Part shown: piece after piece, positions 7,396 through 17,147 of the stretch
How the letters are laid out: each line of letters opens with the position of its first letter
Position numbering within the stretch: the first letter of the stretch is position 1
Assembly (NCBI RefSeq): GCF_024346135.1
Contig: NZ_JAGQCJ010000006.1
Coordinates: 99,771 to 163,770, forward strand
Source of the DNA: Cyanobium sp. CH-040
Lineage (GTDB): Bacteria > Cyanobacteriota > Cyanobacteriia > PCC-6307 > Cyanobiaceae
Direction: 5' to 3'
DNA: 64,000 nucleotides
Notes under the pieces: generated by a model
Database searches by the model: none
The model's input: the letters and a program-made list of their open reading frames with translations, nothing else
What the model was told of the DNA's origin: nothing
Program-made: the position numbers and the translations under genes

Positions 7396-8648
7396 GCCTG
7401 AGCGGGAGCGGCGGGAGTGGCAGTGGTGGCGTTGGTGCTGGTGTAGGGGTTGAGGCGGGTCTCCAGGGCGCGGCTGCCCAGTCCCAGGGCGGCGCAGCAG
7501 CACCAGAACAGCACCGCCAGCACCAGGTACACTTCGGCATTGCGGCCCAGGAAGGCCGGGTTGGCCATCACCGCCCGGGCGGTGCCGAGCAGTTCGAGCA
7601 GACCGATCAGCGACAGCAGGGTGGTGTCCTGCAGCAGGCTGATGAACTGCCCCACGGTGGCCGGCAGGGCCACCCGCAGGGCCTGGGGCAGCACCACGTG
7701 GATCAGGGCCTGGGGGAAGGGCAGGCCAAGCGTGCGGGCCGCCTCCAGCTGGCCGGCGGGAACGGCCGCCAGACCGGCGCGCACCGCCTCGGCCACGTAG
7801 GCGGCGGCGAACAGGGTGAGCACCCAGGCGGCCCGCCACACCCGGTCGGGAGCCATGCCGCCGGGCAGCAGGAAGCCGAGCAGGTTCTGGCCGAGGAACA
7901 GCAGCGTGATCAGCGGCGCGCCGCGGATGAATTCGATGTAGAGCACCGAACCCCAGCGCAGCAGCGGCAGCTCGCTGCGGCGGCCCAGGGCCAGCAGGAT
8001 GCCGAGGGGGAAGCAGAGCAGGATCGCGAAGCTGGCCTGCACCAGGGTGAGCAGCAGGCCGCCCCACTCCGAGGGCCCCACCTGGATCAGGCCGAGGCCG
8101 CCGCTGATCAGCACCATCCCCAGCAGGTAGAGCACCGGCCAGAGCAGCGGAATCCAGCGGCGGAGGGCCGGTGGCAGCAGGCGGGCCCAGCGGCCGGCGG
8201 CCCAGCGAACGCCCAGCAGCAGGGCCGTGAGCAGCCACCAGCGCAGCTGGATGGCCGGCTGCAGGCCCAGGCCCGCCGGGATCACCAGGGCCAGGGTCGC
8301 CAGAGCCAGGGCGGCGAGGCGGTCGTTGAGGGGCCAGGGGCGGCCCAGGCGGCCGCGGTGGGGCAGGCCCCGCAGCAGACCCCAGCTGAGGCCGGTGGCC
8401 GCAGCCAGCAGGGCTGTGAGCAGCCAGAGGCGCCACTGCTGCTCCAAGGGATAGCGCCCCACGGCGAACAGGGTGCTGTTGGCCTGGATCACCGCCCACT
8501 CGGCCTGCAGGAACGCCCAGCGCAGGAAGGCCGTGGCCGCCGCCAGCAGCAGGGCGATCAGGGCGATCGACACCAGGCCGTCCAACGGCGTGGCGAACAG
8601 CTCCCGGCGCAGACGGCGGATCGTCGTGTCCATCAGAGCTCGATCCAT
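7392..8648 (-). CDS. aapM: General L-amino-acid ABC transporter permease (AapM/BztC type)
   Basis: 418 residues. The N-terminal half holds extra membrane helices typical of the longer AapM/BztC permease. The C-terminal half has the binding-protein-dependent permease core with an EAA-like loop EAARTLGLPFPQALIHVVLP, which contacts the ATPase. It starts one base inside the aapQ stop (TGATG) and overlaps aapP by 4 bp, so the operon is tightly coupled. It forms a heterodimer with AapQ in the family. Confidence 0.93.
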   Translation of the reverse strand: MDRALMDTTIRRLRRELFATPLDGLVSIALIALLLAAATAFLRWAFLQAEWAVIQANSTLFAVGRYPLEQQWRLWLLTALLAAATGLSWGLLRGLPHRGRLGRPWPLNDRLAALALATLALVIPAGLGLQPAIQLRWWLLTALLLGVRWAAGRWARLLPPALRRWIPLLWPVLYLLGMVLISGGLGLIQVGPSEWGGLLLTLVQASFAILLCFPLGILLALGRRSELPLLRWGSVLYIEFIRGAPLITLLFLGQNLLGFLLPGGMAPDRVWRAAWVLTLFAAAYVAEAVRAGLAAVPAGQLEAARTLGLPFPQALIHVVLPQALRVALPATVGQFISLLQDTTLLSLIGLLELLGTARAVMANPAFLGRNAEVYLVLAVLFWCCCAALGLGSRALETRLNPYTSTNATTATPAAPAQA

Positions 8649-9604
8649 CAGCGCTCCTTCAGCTGCACCAGCCCGTTGAGGCCATTCATCAGGGCGGAGA
8701 TCAGCAGATCCAGCAGCAGGTAGGAGCCCAGCAGGATCAGGATCACCTCCACAGCCCGGCCGGTCTGGTTGAGGGTGGTTTCAGCCACCGAGTAGAGGTC
8801 GGTGAAGCCGCAGGCCACGGCCAGGGAGGAGTTCTTGGCCAGGGAGATGTACTGGCTGTTGAGGGCTGGCACGATCACGCGCAGGGCCTGGGGCAGCACG
8901 ATCCGGCGCAGGGTCATGGCCGGCGTGAAGCCCAGGGAGCGGGCGGCCTCCCACTGGCCGCCGGGCACCGAGGCCACCCCGCCGCGCACCACCTCGGCGA
9001 TGAAGGCGGCGGTATACACCACCAGGCCGGTGAGCAGGGCGCTGAACTCCACCGTGAGCCGCAGGGGCGCCTGCCACACGCCGTTCACCAGCTCCGGGTT
9101 GCCGAGATACAAGCCGGACTTGGCCAGCACCACCCCCGGCAGCTGGATCGCCTCGGCGCCGCCGGGCAGGGCCAGAAACACCACGAAGTACCAGAAGAGA
9201 AGCTGCAGCAGCAGTGGAATGTTGCGGATCAGCTCCACGTAGACCCGGGCCAGGCGGCGCAGCAGGCCATTGCCGCTGAAGGACGCCACCCCCACCAGGG
9301 TGCCGAGCACCGTCGCCCCCACCAACCCCGCCAGCACCACCCGCAGGGTGTTCACCAGCCCCGCCAGCAGCGCGCGCCAGTAGGGCAGCCCGGCATCGAA
9401 GGGCAGCAGGGTCTCCGAGATGTCGAAGCCCGCCGGGTTGTCGAGCCAGCCCCAGCTCAGCAACAGCCCGGCCGCGGTGAGATTGCGCACCAGGTTGCCC
9501 AGCAGGAAGGCGATCAGCACCAGCAGCGCCAGGCCCACGCTGCCCTGCACCAGCCAGGGGATCAGGCGGCGGTTGCGCCACCAGGGGGTGACCACCACGG
9601 CCAT
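8648..9604 (-). CDS. aapQ: General L-amino-acid ABC transporter permease (AapQ/BztB type)
   Basis: 318 residues from ATG 9604. It has a membrane domain with FDISETLLPFDAGLPYWRAL, a periplasmic segment usual for AapQ, and the EAA loop EAARSLGFTPAMTLRRIVLP. The segment ELIRNIPLLLQLLFWYF is characteristic of polar amino-acid permeases. Start and stop both overlap neighbours by one base (TGATG). A longer in-frame start upstream would overlap the binding-protein gene and is rejected. Confidence 0.93.
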   Translation of the reverse strand: MAVVVTPWWRNRRLIPWLVQGSVGLALLVLIAFLLGNLVRNLTAAGLLLSWGWLDNPAGFDISETLLPFDAGLPYWRALLAGLVNTLRVVLAGLVGATVLGTLVGVASFSGNGLLRRLARVYVELIRNIPLLLQLLFWYFVVFLALPGGAEAIQLPGVVLAKSGLYLGNPELVNGVWQAPLRLTVEFSALLTGLVVYTAAFIAEVVRGGVASVPGGQWEAARSLGFTPAMTLRRIVLPQALRVIVPALNSQYISLAKNSSLAVACGFTDLYSVAETTLNQTGRAVEVILILLGSYLLLDLLISALMNGLNGLVQLKER

Positions 9605-10665
9605 CAGCGGAACGGCGGCGAGTAGATCAGGCCGCCGTCCTTCCACTGGCGGTTGAGGCCGCGCTCGAGCTTGAGCTGTGAGCCCGCGCCCACATTGCGC
9701 TCGAAGATCTCGCCGTAGTTGCCCACCGCCTTCACCGCGCGCACCGCGAAGTCGGCCGGCAGGCCCAGGTGCTTGCCGAAGTCACCCTCCACGCCCAGGA
9801 AGCGGCGCAGGTCGGCCTGGTTGGTGTCGGCCTTCGCCTGGGCCACCTTGGCGTCCACGGTGGCCTGGGTGATGCCCGACTCCTCCGCCTGCTTCAGGGC
9901 GAACACGATCCAGCGCACGGCATCGGCCCAGGCCGGGTCGGCATTGGTGGTGGCCGGCGCCAGGGGCTCCTTGCTGAGCACATCGGGCAGCAGGGCGTGG
10001 GCGGTGGGATCGGGGAAGCTGGTGCGCTTGGCCGCCAGCTGGGAGCGGTCGCTGGTGACGGCCGCGCAGCGGCCCTGCAGGTAGGCGGCGTAGGTCTGGT
10101 CGCTGGTCTGGAACTTCAGCGGCGTATAGGGAGCCTTGATCTCGCGCATGCGGTCGGCCAGGTTCAGCTCGGTGGTGGTGCCCGTTTCCACGCAGATCGG
10201 CTTGCCCGCCAGATCGGCGAGGCTCCTGATCCCACTGGTGGTGGGGGCCATCACCCCCTGGCCGTCGTAGAAGACGGGCGGAGCGAAGCTGAGGCCGTTG
10301 CCGCCGGGCGCATCCCGGCTGAGGGTTTTGGTGGTGTTGCGCGACAGCAGATCCACCTCGCCGCTGGCCAGGGCCGCGAAGCGCTCGCTGGAGTTGAGGT
10401 CGCGGTATTCGACCTTGGTGGGGTCCCCCAGCACGGCCGCGGCCACGGCCTTGCACACATCCACATCCAGGCCGGTGTAGGAGCCGTCGGGATTCACGAA
10501 GCTGAAGCCCGGCAGCTTGCCCTCCACCCCGCAGATCAGCTTGTCGCGGGCCTTGATGGCCGCCATCTTCTGGCTCTGGATGCCGCCGCCGTCGCCGGCG
10601 CAACCCACCAGGGCGACGGCGGCCAGCAGCGGGGTCAGCAGGGAAAGCCTGGAACGGGCAACCAT
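9604..10665 (-). CDS. aapJ: General L-amino-acid ABC transporter, periplasmic binding lipoprotein
   Basis: 353 residues, a type II periplasmic binding protein (SBP_bac_3). The signal peptide ends in a lipobox (ALVGC), so it is probably membrane-anchored through a lipid. Ligand-domain features include CGVEGKLPGFSFVNPDG, LDVDVCKAVAAAVLGDP, the S-S-E-R-F-A-AL-x-S-G-E-V-D-L motif and NYGEIFERN near the C-terminus, the pattern of AapJ/BztA proteins. It is first in the operon. Start ATG 10665 is chosen because the signal peptide begins there. Confidence 0.93.
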   Translation of the reverse strand: MVARSRLSLLTPLLAAVALVGCAGDGGGIQSQKMAAIKARDKLICGVEGKLPGFSFVNPDGSYTGLDVDVCKAVAAAVLGDPTKVEYRDLNSSERFAALASGEVDLLSRNTTKTLSRDAPGGNGLSFAPPVFYDGQGVMAPTTSGIRSLADLAGKPICVETGTTTELNLADRMREIKAPYTPLKFQTSDQTYAAYLQGRCAAVTSDRSQLAAKRTSFPDPTAHALLPDVLSKEPLAPATTNADPAWADAVRWIVFALKQAEESGITQATVDAKVAQAKADTNQADLRRFLGVEGDFGKHLGLPADFAVRAVKAVGNYGEIFERNVGAGSQLKLERGLNRQWKDGGLIYSPPFR

Positions 10666-10765
10666 CGGATCGCGGTCCTGGGGGAATGTCGGCAAATCTG
10701 GGTGTGGAAGCGGCGCGGCGCCGGGAGCGTGTCAGCCAATCCCCATGCCGGTCTGGCGGGATCCC

Positions 10766-11074
10766 TCACTCCTGGGGGGTGGACCCGCTCTGCGGTTCCT
10801 GCGCAGGCTGAGGGCTGGCCGGAGACGGATCCGGGGACTGATTCAGGTCAACGCCGACGGCGCTGCAGGCCGCGATCGGATCCACATCCGGGGCCACGCC
10901 CAGGGCCTTGCGCAGGGCGTCCAGCTGCCCCAGTGACTGGATGTCGAGGTTGGCGCCGGCCTGCTCGCAGGCCAGGCGCTGCAGGGCCCGGGGATCGGCA
11001 GGACCGCAGGACGCCAGGACCAGGGCTGTGGCCGCCACCCCCAGGGCCCGGAGCGGGGGCTTGAGCGCGGGCAT
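10766..11074 (-). CDS. Small lipoprotein of unknown function
   Basis: 102 residues. The signal peptide ends in a lipobox (VLASC) at about residue 23. The short mature part has two more cysteines and the repeated theme of helix with QAGANLDIQSLGQLDALRKA, then a Pro/Gln/Ser-rich tail. It lies between the transporter operon and the cation antiporter on the same strand but with gaps of about 100 and 28 bp. No family was recognised. Confidence 0.65.
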   Translation of the reverse strand: MPALKPPLRALGVAATALVLASCGPADPRALQRLACEQAGANLDIQSLGQLDALRKALGVAPDVDPIAACSAVGVDLNQSPDPSPASPQPAQEPQSGSTPQE

Positions 11075-11102
11075 GGGGACGGGGGCGGAAGGATGCGGAA
11101 CC

Positions 11103-12299
11103 TTAGGAAAAGCGGCGCTGCTCCCGCCAGGCCAGCATCTGCCAGGCGAGGAACACCATCACGGTGGGCGCCACCACCACCAGCACGAGCAGGCGGAACT
11201 CGTCGGAATAGCCCGGGGCCATGTTGAGCAGCAGCTGCTCGACCAGATAGGCGCCATAGAGCAGCACCAGCACCCCTCCTTCCAGGCGGGTGATCACGCC
11301 CTTGGTCCAGAAGATCGGCAGGCAGGCGATGGTGGTGAGCACCATGATCGGCAGGTCGCGCTGGATCATCACCGGATCCACCCCCAGGCCCCGGCTGCCG
11401 GACACGGTGGCGCAGAGCCCCAGGATCACGAGCTGGTTAAGCAGGTTGCTGCCGATCACGTTGCCGATGGCCAGGTCGGCCCTGCCCCGGTAGGCCGCCA
11501 CCAGGGAGGTGATCAGCTCCGGCATCGAGGTGCCGGCGGCCACGATCGTGAGGCCGATCACGGTGGTGCTCACGCCCAGGGCCAGGGCCGCCGCCGTGGC
11601 GCCCCGCACCAGCAGCTGGGAACCGCCCACCAGCAACAGCAGCCCCGCCGCCAGCTTGATCGAGGCCACCAGGGGGGTGCTGCGCTCCGAGGCCTCGATC
11701 TCGTCGGAGGCATCGAGCGCGTCAGCGTCCTCCGGATTTTCCCGGGCGGTGCGCACCTCCCACACGAGGTTCATCACCGTGGCCACCAGCAGGGCAGCGC
11801 CCGCCTGCCAGGTGACGCGGCCGCCCGAAGCCATGCCCCACACCGCCATCGACACCCCCAGCAGCAGCGGCACATCGCGCCGCACCAGCCGGCTCTGCAC
11901 GCGCAGCGGCACGATCAGGGCGCTGAGACCGAGCACCACCAGCACGTTGAAGATGTTGCTGCCCACGACGTTGCTCACCGCCAGGTTGTCGGCCCCGGCG
12001 ACACCGAGGTTTCCCTGGATCGTGGAGATCAGGCTCACGAACAGCTCCGGCGCGCTGGTGCCCAGGGACACCACCGTGAGACCGATCACGATCTGGGGGA
12101 TGCCGAGCAGCAGGGACAGCGCCACCGAGCCCGACACGAACAGCTCACCGCCCCCGAAGAGCAGGGCGATGCCCGCCACGATCTGCACAGCACTGACCAG
12201 GAAGCCGGACACGAACAGGGCTCGCACAGTCAGGAAATTCTGCAGCCTCGACCCGGTGCCTCTCCCCACGCCCGCTCCAGGGCCCGGGTTGCAGCACAT
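11103..12299 (-). CDS. Calcium/sodium (cation/Ca2+) antiporter
   Basis: CaCA-superfamily inner-membrane antiporter with two homologous alpha repeats. Repeat 1 has SLGTSAPELFVSLISTIQGN followed by NVVGSNIFNVLVVLG; repeat 2 has AAGTSMPELITSLVAAYRG followed by NVIGSNLLNQLVILG. Both conserved acidic residues are present. An acidic linker (EDADALDASDEIEASE) joins the halves, as in YrbG/CAX-like proteins. The exact start is uncertain: ATG 12299 gives 398 residues, and GTG 12227 would place TM1 closer to the start. It diverges from a small secreted-protein gene. Confidence 0.9.
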   Translation of the reverse strand: MCCNPGPGAGVGRGTGSRLQNFLTVRALFVSGFLVSAVQIVAGIALLFGGGELFVSGSVALSLLLGIPQIVIGLTVVSLGTSAPELFVSLISTIQGNLGVAGADNLAVSNVVGSNIFNVLVVLGLSALIVPLRVQSRLVRRDVPLLLGVSMAVWGMASGGRVTWQAGAALLVATVMNLVWEVRTARENPEDADALDASDEIEASERSTPLVASIKLAAGLLLLVGGSQLLVRGATAAALALGVSTTVIGLTIVAAGTSMPELITSLVAAYRGRADLAIGNVIGSNLLNQLVILGLCATVSGSRGLGVDPVMIQRDLPIMVLTTIACLPIFWTKGVITRLEGGVLVLLYGAYLVEQLLLNMAPGYSDEFRLLVLVVVAPTVMVFLAWQMLAWREQRRFS

Positions 12300-12347
12300 G
12301 AAGAGGGTGATGATGGGGAGCTGCCCGCGCGCACCAGCGCACTCCCC

Positions 12348-12767
12348 GTGCCACACCTGTTCCGCCCCCTGCTCCTTGTGGCCGTCTTGAACGGGGTGAC
12401 CGTGTGGGGCGAGGCTGTTCAGGCCGCGCCGTTCAGCTTCGACCCGGTGTCGTTCGCCGGGTTCGCCAACGAGACCTTCAAGCGGCAGGGCAAGGGGGTG
12501 TTCGTGAAGAACCTGGGCACCTGCCGCCGGGAGGGGAAAGACCGCGCCGGCTACCGCTGCCTCAGCGGCGAGCTGCTGCAGGACGTGCCGGCCAGGAAGG
12601 GGCGTGAGTTCTGCAGGCTGGACGCCATCTGGTACGTCCCCTTCAGCAGGACGGTGCAGTTCCGCACGGCGAGCTGTGTGTTCAAGAACGATCAGCAGCG
12701 GATGATCGAGGGGGGCCAGCGGCTGCTGCGTCAGGGGCTCGAACAGCTGGAGAACTACGGCAGATAG
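12348..12767 (+). CDS. Secreted cysteine-containing protein of unknown function
   Basis: 139 residues from GTG 12348. A signal peptide (LLLVAVLNGVTVWGEAVQAA) is followed by a mature domain with five cysteines (GTCRREG, YRCLSG, EFCRLD, ASCVF), consistent with disulfides in the periplasm. The upstream part of the same frame, back to 10908, is antisense to other genes and not coding. The last 13 bp overlap the convergent DUF389 gene. No family was recognised. Confidence 0.65.
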   Translation: MPHLFRPLLLVAVLNGVTVWGEAVQAAPFSFDPVSFAGFANETFKRQGKGVFVKNLGTCRREGKDRAGYRCLSGELLQDVPARKGREFCRLDAIWYVPFSRTVQFRTASCVFKNDQQRMIEGGQRLLRQGLEQLENYGR

Positions 12768-13783
12768 GCCGGCGGCAAGGCAACGCGCGGCAACGGATCC
12801 AGTGCCCTTCCCGGCTCCTTCCGCCCCGGATAGAGGCTGCGTGACTCCACTACCTTCAACCGCAGGGTGCGGCCGAACAGAACCCCTCGGGTGCGCTGGT
12901 CCAGCACCTTCAGGGACGGGAGTTCGCCCTCGCCCACCAGCATCAGATTCACCGATCCATCGGCCGTTTCCGCATCCACCGAGAGCAACCGGTATCCGGA
13001 TCCCCTCACCCAGTCCTCAGCGATGGCATCCGTTCGAACGGCGATCTTGTTGGTGATGATCAGGCGATAGCTGGTGAGCGAGAGGGGAATGGCGATGATC
13101 ACCAGGGCCAGCAGAGCAACGGTCACGGCCCGGCGTCTCGCCCGTGGATCGCAGGGCGACAGGACGGCTTTGCGGAACCCCATCACCGCGAACACCAGGG
13201 CGCCGGTGAGCAGGATGGCGACGTAGTTCGTGCCGAAGAGCAGCAGGCTGCCGGAGGCCAGTCGGGACTCGCCGCAGGCCAACAGGATCCCGGCATTCGC
13301 CAGCGGCGGCACCAGGGACACGGCGATCGCCACGCCGGGCAACGTGTCGGACACATCCTTGCGGGCCAGGGCGAAGGCACCGGCCAGGCCCGTCATCAGC
13401 GCCGCCATCAGGTCGAGCAGATGGGGAGCGGTGCGGATCGTGATCTGCTGGATCGCATCCGGCTTGATGATCTGGGCGATCGGCAGGGTGAGCAGGAATC
13501 CCACCGTCACGGCCGTTGCGATGCCCACGAGGCTGACGATCAACGTTCTGCCGATCCCACTGCGGTCTCCGACGCTCACGCTGAACGCCAGCCCCATGAT
13601 CGGCAGCATCAGCGGCGCCACGATCATCGCCCCGATCACCACGGCCACCGAATCGCCCAGCAGTCCGTAGGTGGCGATGCAGGACGCCAGCACCAACAGA
13701 ACAATGAATCGGAAGAATTTCGGCCATAGGCCCGGCCCGTCAAAGACCAGCGTGTCGCGCACCCGTTCAACGTCATCGCTCAT
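12755..13783 (-). CDS. DUF389 family membrane protein
   Basis: 342 residues from ATG 13783. The DUF389 core spans about residues 20-210 with GDSVAVVIGAMIVAPLMLPI and GVAIAVSLVPPLANAGI, typical family motifs in a six-helix membrane domain. A C-terminal cytosolic or periplasmic beta-rich domain follows (NLMLVGEGELPSLKVLDQ). The biochemical function of DUF389 proteins is not settled. A decayed copy of its 3' end lies at 3262-3490, evidence of an old local duplication. Confidence 0.85.
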   Translation of the reverse strand: MSDDVERVRDTLVFDGPGLWPKFFRFIVLLVLASCIATYGLLGDSVAVVIGAMIVAPLMLPIMGLAFSVSVGDRSGIGRTLIVSLVGIATAVTVGFLLTLPIAQIIKPDAIQQITIRTAPHLLDLMAALMTGLAGAFALARKDVSDTLPGVAIAVSLVPPLANAGILLACGESRLASGSLLLFGTNYVAILLTGALVFAVMGFRKAVLSPCDPRARRRAVTVALLALVIIAIPLSLTSYRLIITNKIAVRTDAIAEDWVRGSGYRLLSVDAETADGSVNLMLVGEGELPSLKVLDQRTRGVLFGRTLRLKVVESRSLYPGRKEPGRALDPLPRVALPPAYLP

Positions 13784-13840
13784 CACGGGTCCGCCGTGCA
13801 GGAACTCCGCGAACGATCCGGAAGTCAATGCTCTGGCTGT

Positions 13841-13870
13841 GGATGATCTGGCCGCGGATGATCTGGCCAT
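13841..13870. repeat. Two 15-bp direct repeats before the sigma-factor gene
   Basis: GGATGATCTGGCCGC at 13841-13855 is followed directly by GGATGATCTGGCCAT at 13856-13870. The pair lies in the divergent intergenic region between the DUF389 and ECF sigma genes. It could be a regulator site or simple slippage; the sequence alone does not decide. Confidence 0.5.
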
Positions 13871-13968
13871 GGCTGATGAGAGCCGCCTCCAGGCGGATCA
13901 TGGGGGCCAAGCCTAGGAATCGGCGGGACTGCCGCAATCCGATCCGCTCCGTTGCCGGTATCCCCGGC

Positions 13969-14577
13969 ATGGTTCCCCACTCAGCCATGGCCGCCGCCGA
14001 TCCGGACCCGCCGCCACAGCCCGACGATCTGGCCGGCCTCTATGACGCCTACAGCCCCGCCGTCTACCGCCTGGCGCTGCGGCTCTGCCGCGACAGCGCC
14101 GCAGCGGAGGATCTGGTGCAGGACGTGTTCCTGCGCTACTGGCGCCAGGGGCGCTACGACGCCAGCCGCGGGCCGGTGCTCGCCTACCTGCTGCTGCTCA
14201 CCCGCTCGATGGCGATCAACCGCCTCAGCCAGCAGCGCAACCGCTGGCAGCTGCTGCAGCGCTGGTCGACCCAGCTGCTGGGCGGCCCTGCCCGCAGCGC
14301 CCACGACTGGGCCGAGCTGGGCGATCTGGCCGAGCGCATGCGCAGCGCCCTGGCCGGCATCCACCCCAACCAGCGCCAGGTGCTGGAACTGGCCTACTAC
14401 GAGGGCATGAGCCAGTCGGCGATCGCCGAACACCTGCAGATCCCCCTGGGCACCGTGAAGACCCGCTCCCGCCAGGGCCTGCTGGCCCTGCGCGGCCAGC
14501 TGCTGGATTTCGCCTCCAGCTCCCTCGAAGCCCTCGCCATCTCCCCCTCTCCCGCCGATCGCCATGGCCGCCCCTGA
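13969..14577 (+). CDS. ECF-type RNA polymerase sigma factor
   Basis: 202 residues. Sigma region 2 is seen as DLVQDVFLRYWRQ with the following LLTRSMAINRL, and region 4 as a helix-turn-helix YYEGMSQSAIAEHLQIPLGT followed by KTRSRQGL. It lacks sigma regions 1 and 3, as expected for group IV. ATG 13969 or 13987 could be the start; earlier in-frame ATGs precede low-complexity sequence. The next gene, a membrane anti-sigma factor, overlaps its 3' end by 14 bp. The pair resembles SigG-type or RpoE/ChrR-RskA-type envelope or redox stress modules. Confidence 0.9.
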   Translation: MVPHSAMAAADPDPPPQPDDLAGLYDAYSPAVYRLALRLCRDSAAAEDLVQDVFLRYWRQGRYDASRGPVLAYLLLLTRSMAINRLSQQRNRWQLLQRWSTQLLGGPARSAHDWAELGDLAERMRSALAGIHPNQRQVLELAYYEGMSQSAIAEHLQIPLGTVKTRSRQGLLALRGQLLDFASSSLEALAISPSPADRHGRP

Positions 14578-15263
14578 TCCCCACCGCCCCGAACCCAACC
14601 GACCGGATCCCCGCATCGATGAACTGCTGGCCGGCCACGTGCTCGGCGACCTCGATGAAGACGAGCGGCGGCAACTGCGGGAGGCCCTCGCCGGCGACCC
14701 TCGGCTGCAGCGCCAGCTCGATGAACTGCGGCTCACCCTGGAGCTGCTGCCGATGGCCCTGCCCGATGCCGCGCCCCCGCCCGCCCGGCTGCGCCGGCGG
14801 TTGCTGCGCACCGAACAGAGCCGCCGCCAGCCGCAGGCCGAGGAGCAGACGCGGCGCCGGCCGCTGCGGCCCGCCCAGCTCGGCATGGCCGCGATGGCCT
14901 GCGCCCTGGTGGCGCTGGGCATCCAGGTGGTGCTGCTGCGCGGGGAGATGGCCAGCCTGCGGCAGGCTCCCCCGCCGGCGACAACCAGCCGCACCCTGGC
15001 GCTGCGCGGCACCGCAGGACATGCCGGAATCTCCGGCGAAGTGGTGGTGAACCCGGGCCAGGATCACAACCTGCTGCTGGTGCGCGGGCTGCCGCCGGCG
15101 CCGCCCACCCATGTCTACCGCCTGTGGGCGAACGTGAACGGCAGAACGAAGGGCTGTGTGCGCTTCGTGCCCGATGCCGACGGCAGCGTGGCGATGCCGA
15201 TCCCCACCCAGCCCTCCAGCGAGGCCGAGAGCCTCACCATCACCCTCGAGCCCCTCCGCCCCG

Positions 15264-16251
<988 letters not shown>

Positions 16252-16271
<20 letters not shown>

Positions 16272-17118
16272 GATCCCAGTTGTAGGGGAGGTAACTGAGG
16301 CGGTACCCGCCCCCCAGCAGCAGCTGCCTCTCCCCGGCGGGGCGGTGGCGAGCGATGAACTGCAGCACGGCGCTGTCCTTTTCGTGGCCCGGCACGGGGG
16401 TGGCATCGGGGTTGGCCCGCGGCCAGTCCTCGCCGAACCACTGGAAGATCTGGGAGATGGCCACCTCTCCGGCGGCCGGGTCGATCCGCAGACCCACGGG
16501 GCTGGCCAGCCAGCGCTTGGTCTGGTCCTCCAGCTGCCGCTCCAGCTCCGCGCCCGTGTAGGCCTCGCGGCGCAGCGGCGGGCAGCTGATGGCGGCACAC
16601 ACCAGGGCCGCGTGGATGCGGGGCTCGTTGTACTCCTTGCGCAGGATCTGGTGCTCGATCCCATCGAGGGTGAGGCGCTGGCCCATCAGCGGGTGGCGGC
16701 GCAGTTTCCATACCCCGGGAATGGCCTTGATGCTCGGCCGGATCGGATCGTGATCGATGATCGAGCGCAGGGTGAGGGCGTTGTAGGCGTTGATCAGCAG
16801 GGCGATCTGCTCGGCCTCGGACCAGGAGGCGAAGCGTTCGGGGGGGAGGTCGGCGAGAGTCTGGAGGTAGCGATCGAGCCGGGCCGGGTCGCGCTGCAGG
16901 GCTTCGTAGTCGACCATGCCACCGTCATCCACCACCCGCTCCAGCACGGCGTTGAAATCGGCTGGATCCAGGGGTGGCTGTGGGGCCTGGGTCGCCGCCG
17001 GGGTGGCGCTGGTGATGCGGGCCAGTAAGGCCTCCGGACCGCGGTTGCAGCCCGCGGCGCCGAGCAGCAGCACGCCGCAGATCAGGACCAGCAGGGAACG
17101 GTGGCGGGCAGGGAGCAT
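16252..17118 (-). CDS. DUF547 lipoprotein
   Basis: 288 residues. The signal peptide ends in a lipobox (LLGAAGC), indicating a lipid-anchored protein. The DUF547 domain shows ALLINAYNALTLRSIIDHDP, LTLDGIEHQILR, PRIHAALVCAAISCPPLRRE and a C-terminal YLPYNWDLN. The conserved Asn, His and Cys suggest an enzyme, but the family reaction is not established. It overlaps the end of arsS tail-to-tail by 20 bp. A second DUF547 gene at 40992-41684 has the same arrangement with another arsenosugar-type gene. Confidence 0.9.
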
Positions 17119-17147
17119 GGGGTGAGGGCCGGTGGCGGATGCGGGGT

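Noticed and set aside
7396..8499. Apparent N-terminal extension of the ATP-binding subunit
   Set aside because: The in-frame sequence upstream of ATG 7395 lies inside the permease gene and has no protein features; the ATPase is complete from 7395.
10908..12347. Long plus-strand open frame upstream of the small secreted protein
   Set aside because: It is antisense to the lipoprotein and cation antiporter genes, whose motifs are strong. The translation is His/Gln/Arg-rich as expected from the complement of GC-rich coding DNA. Only the last 420 bp (12348-12767) look real.
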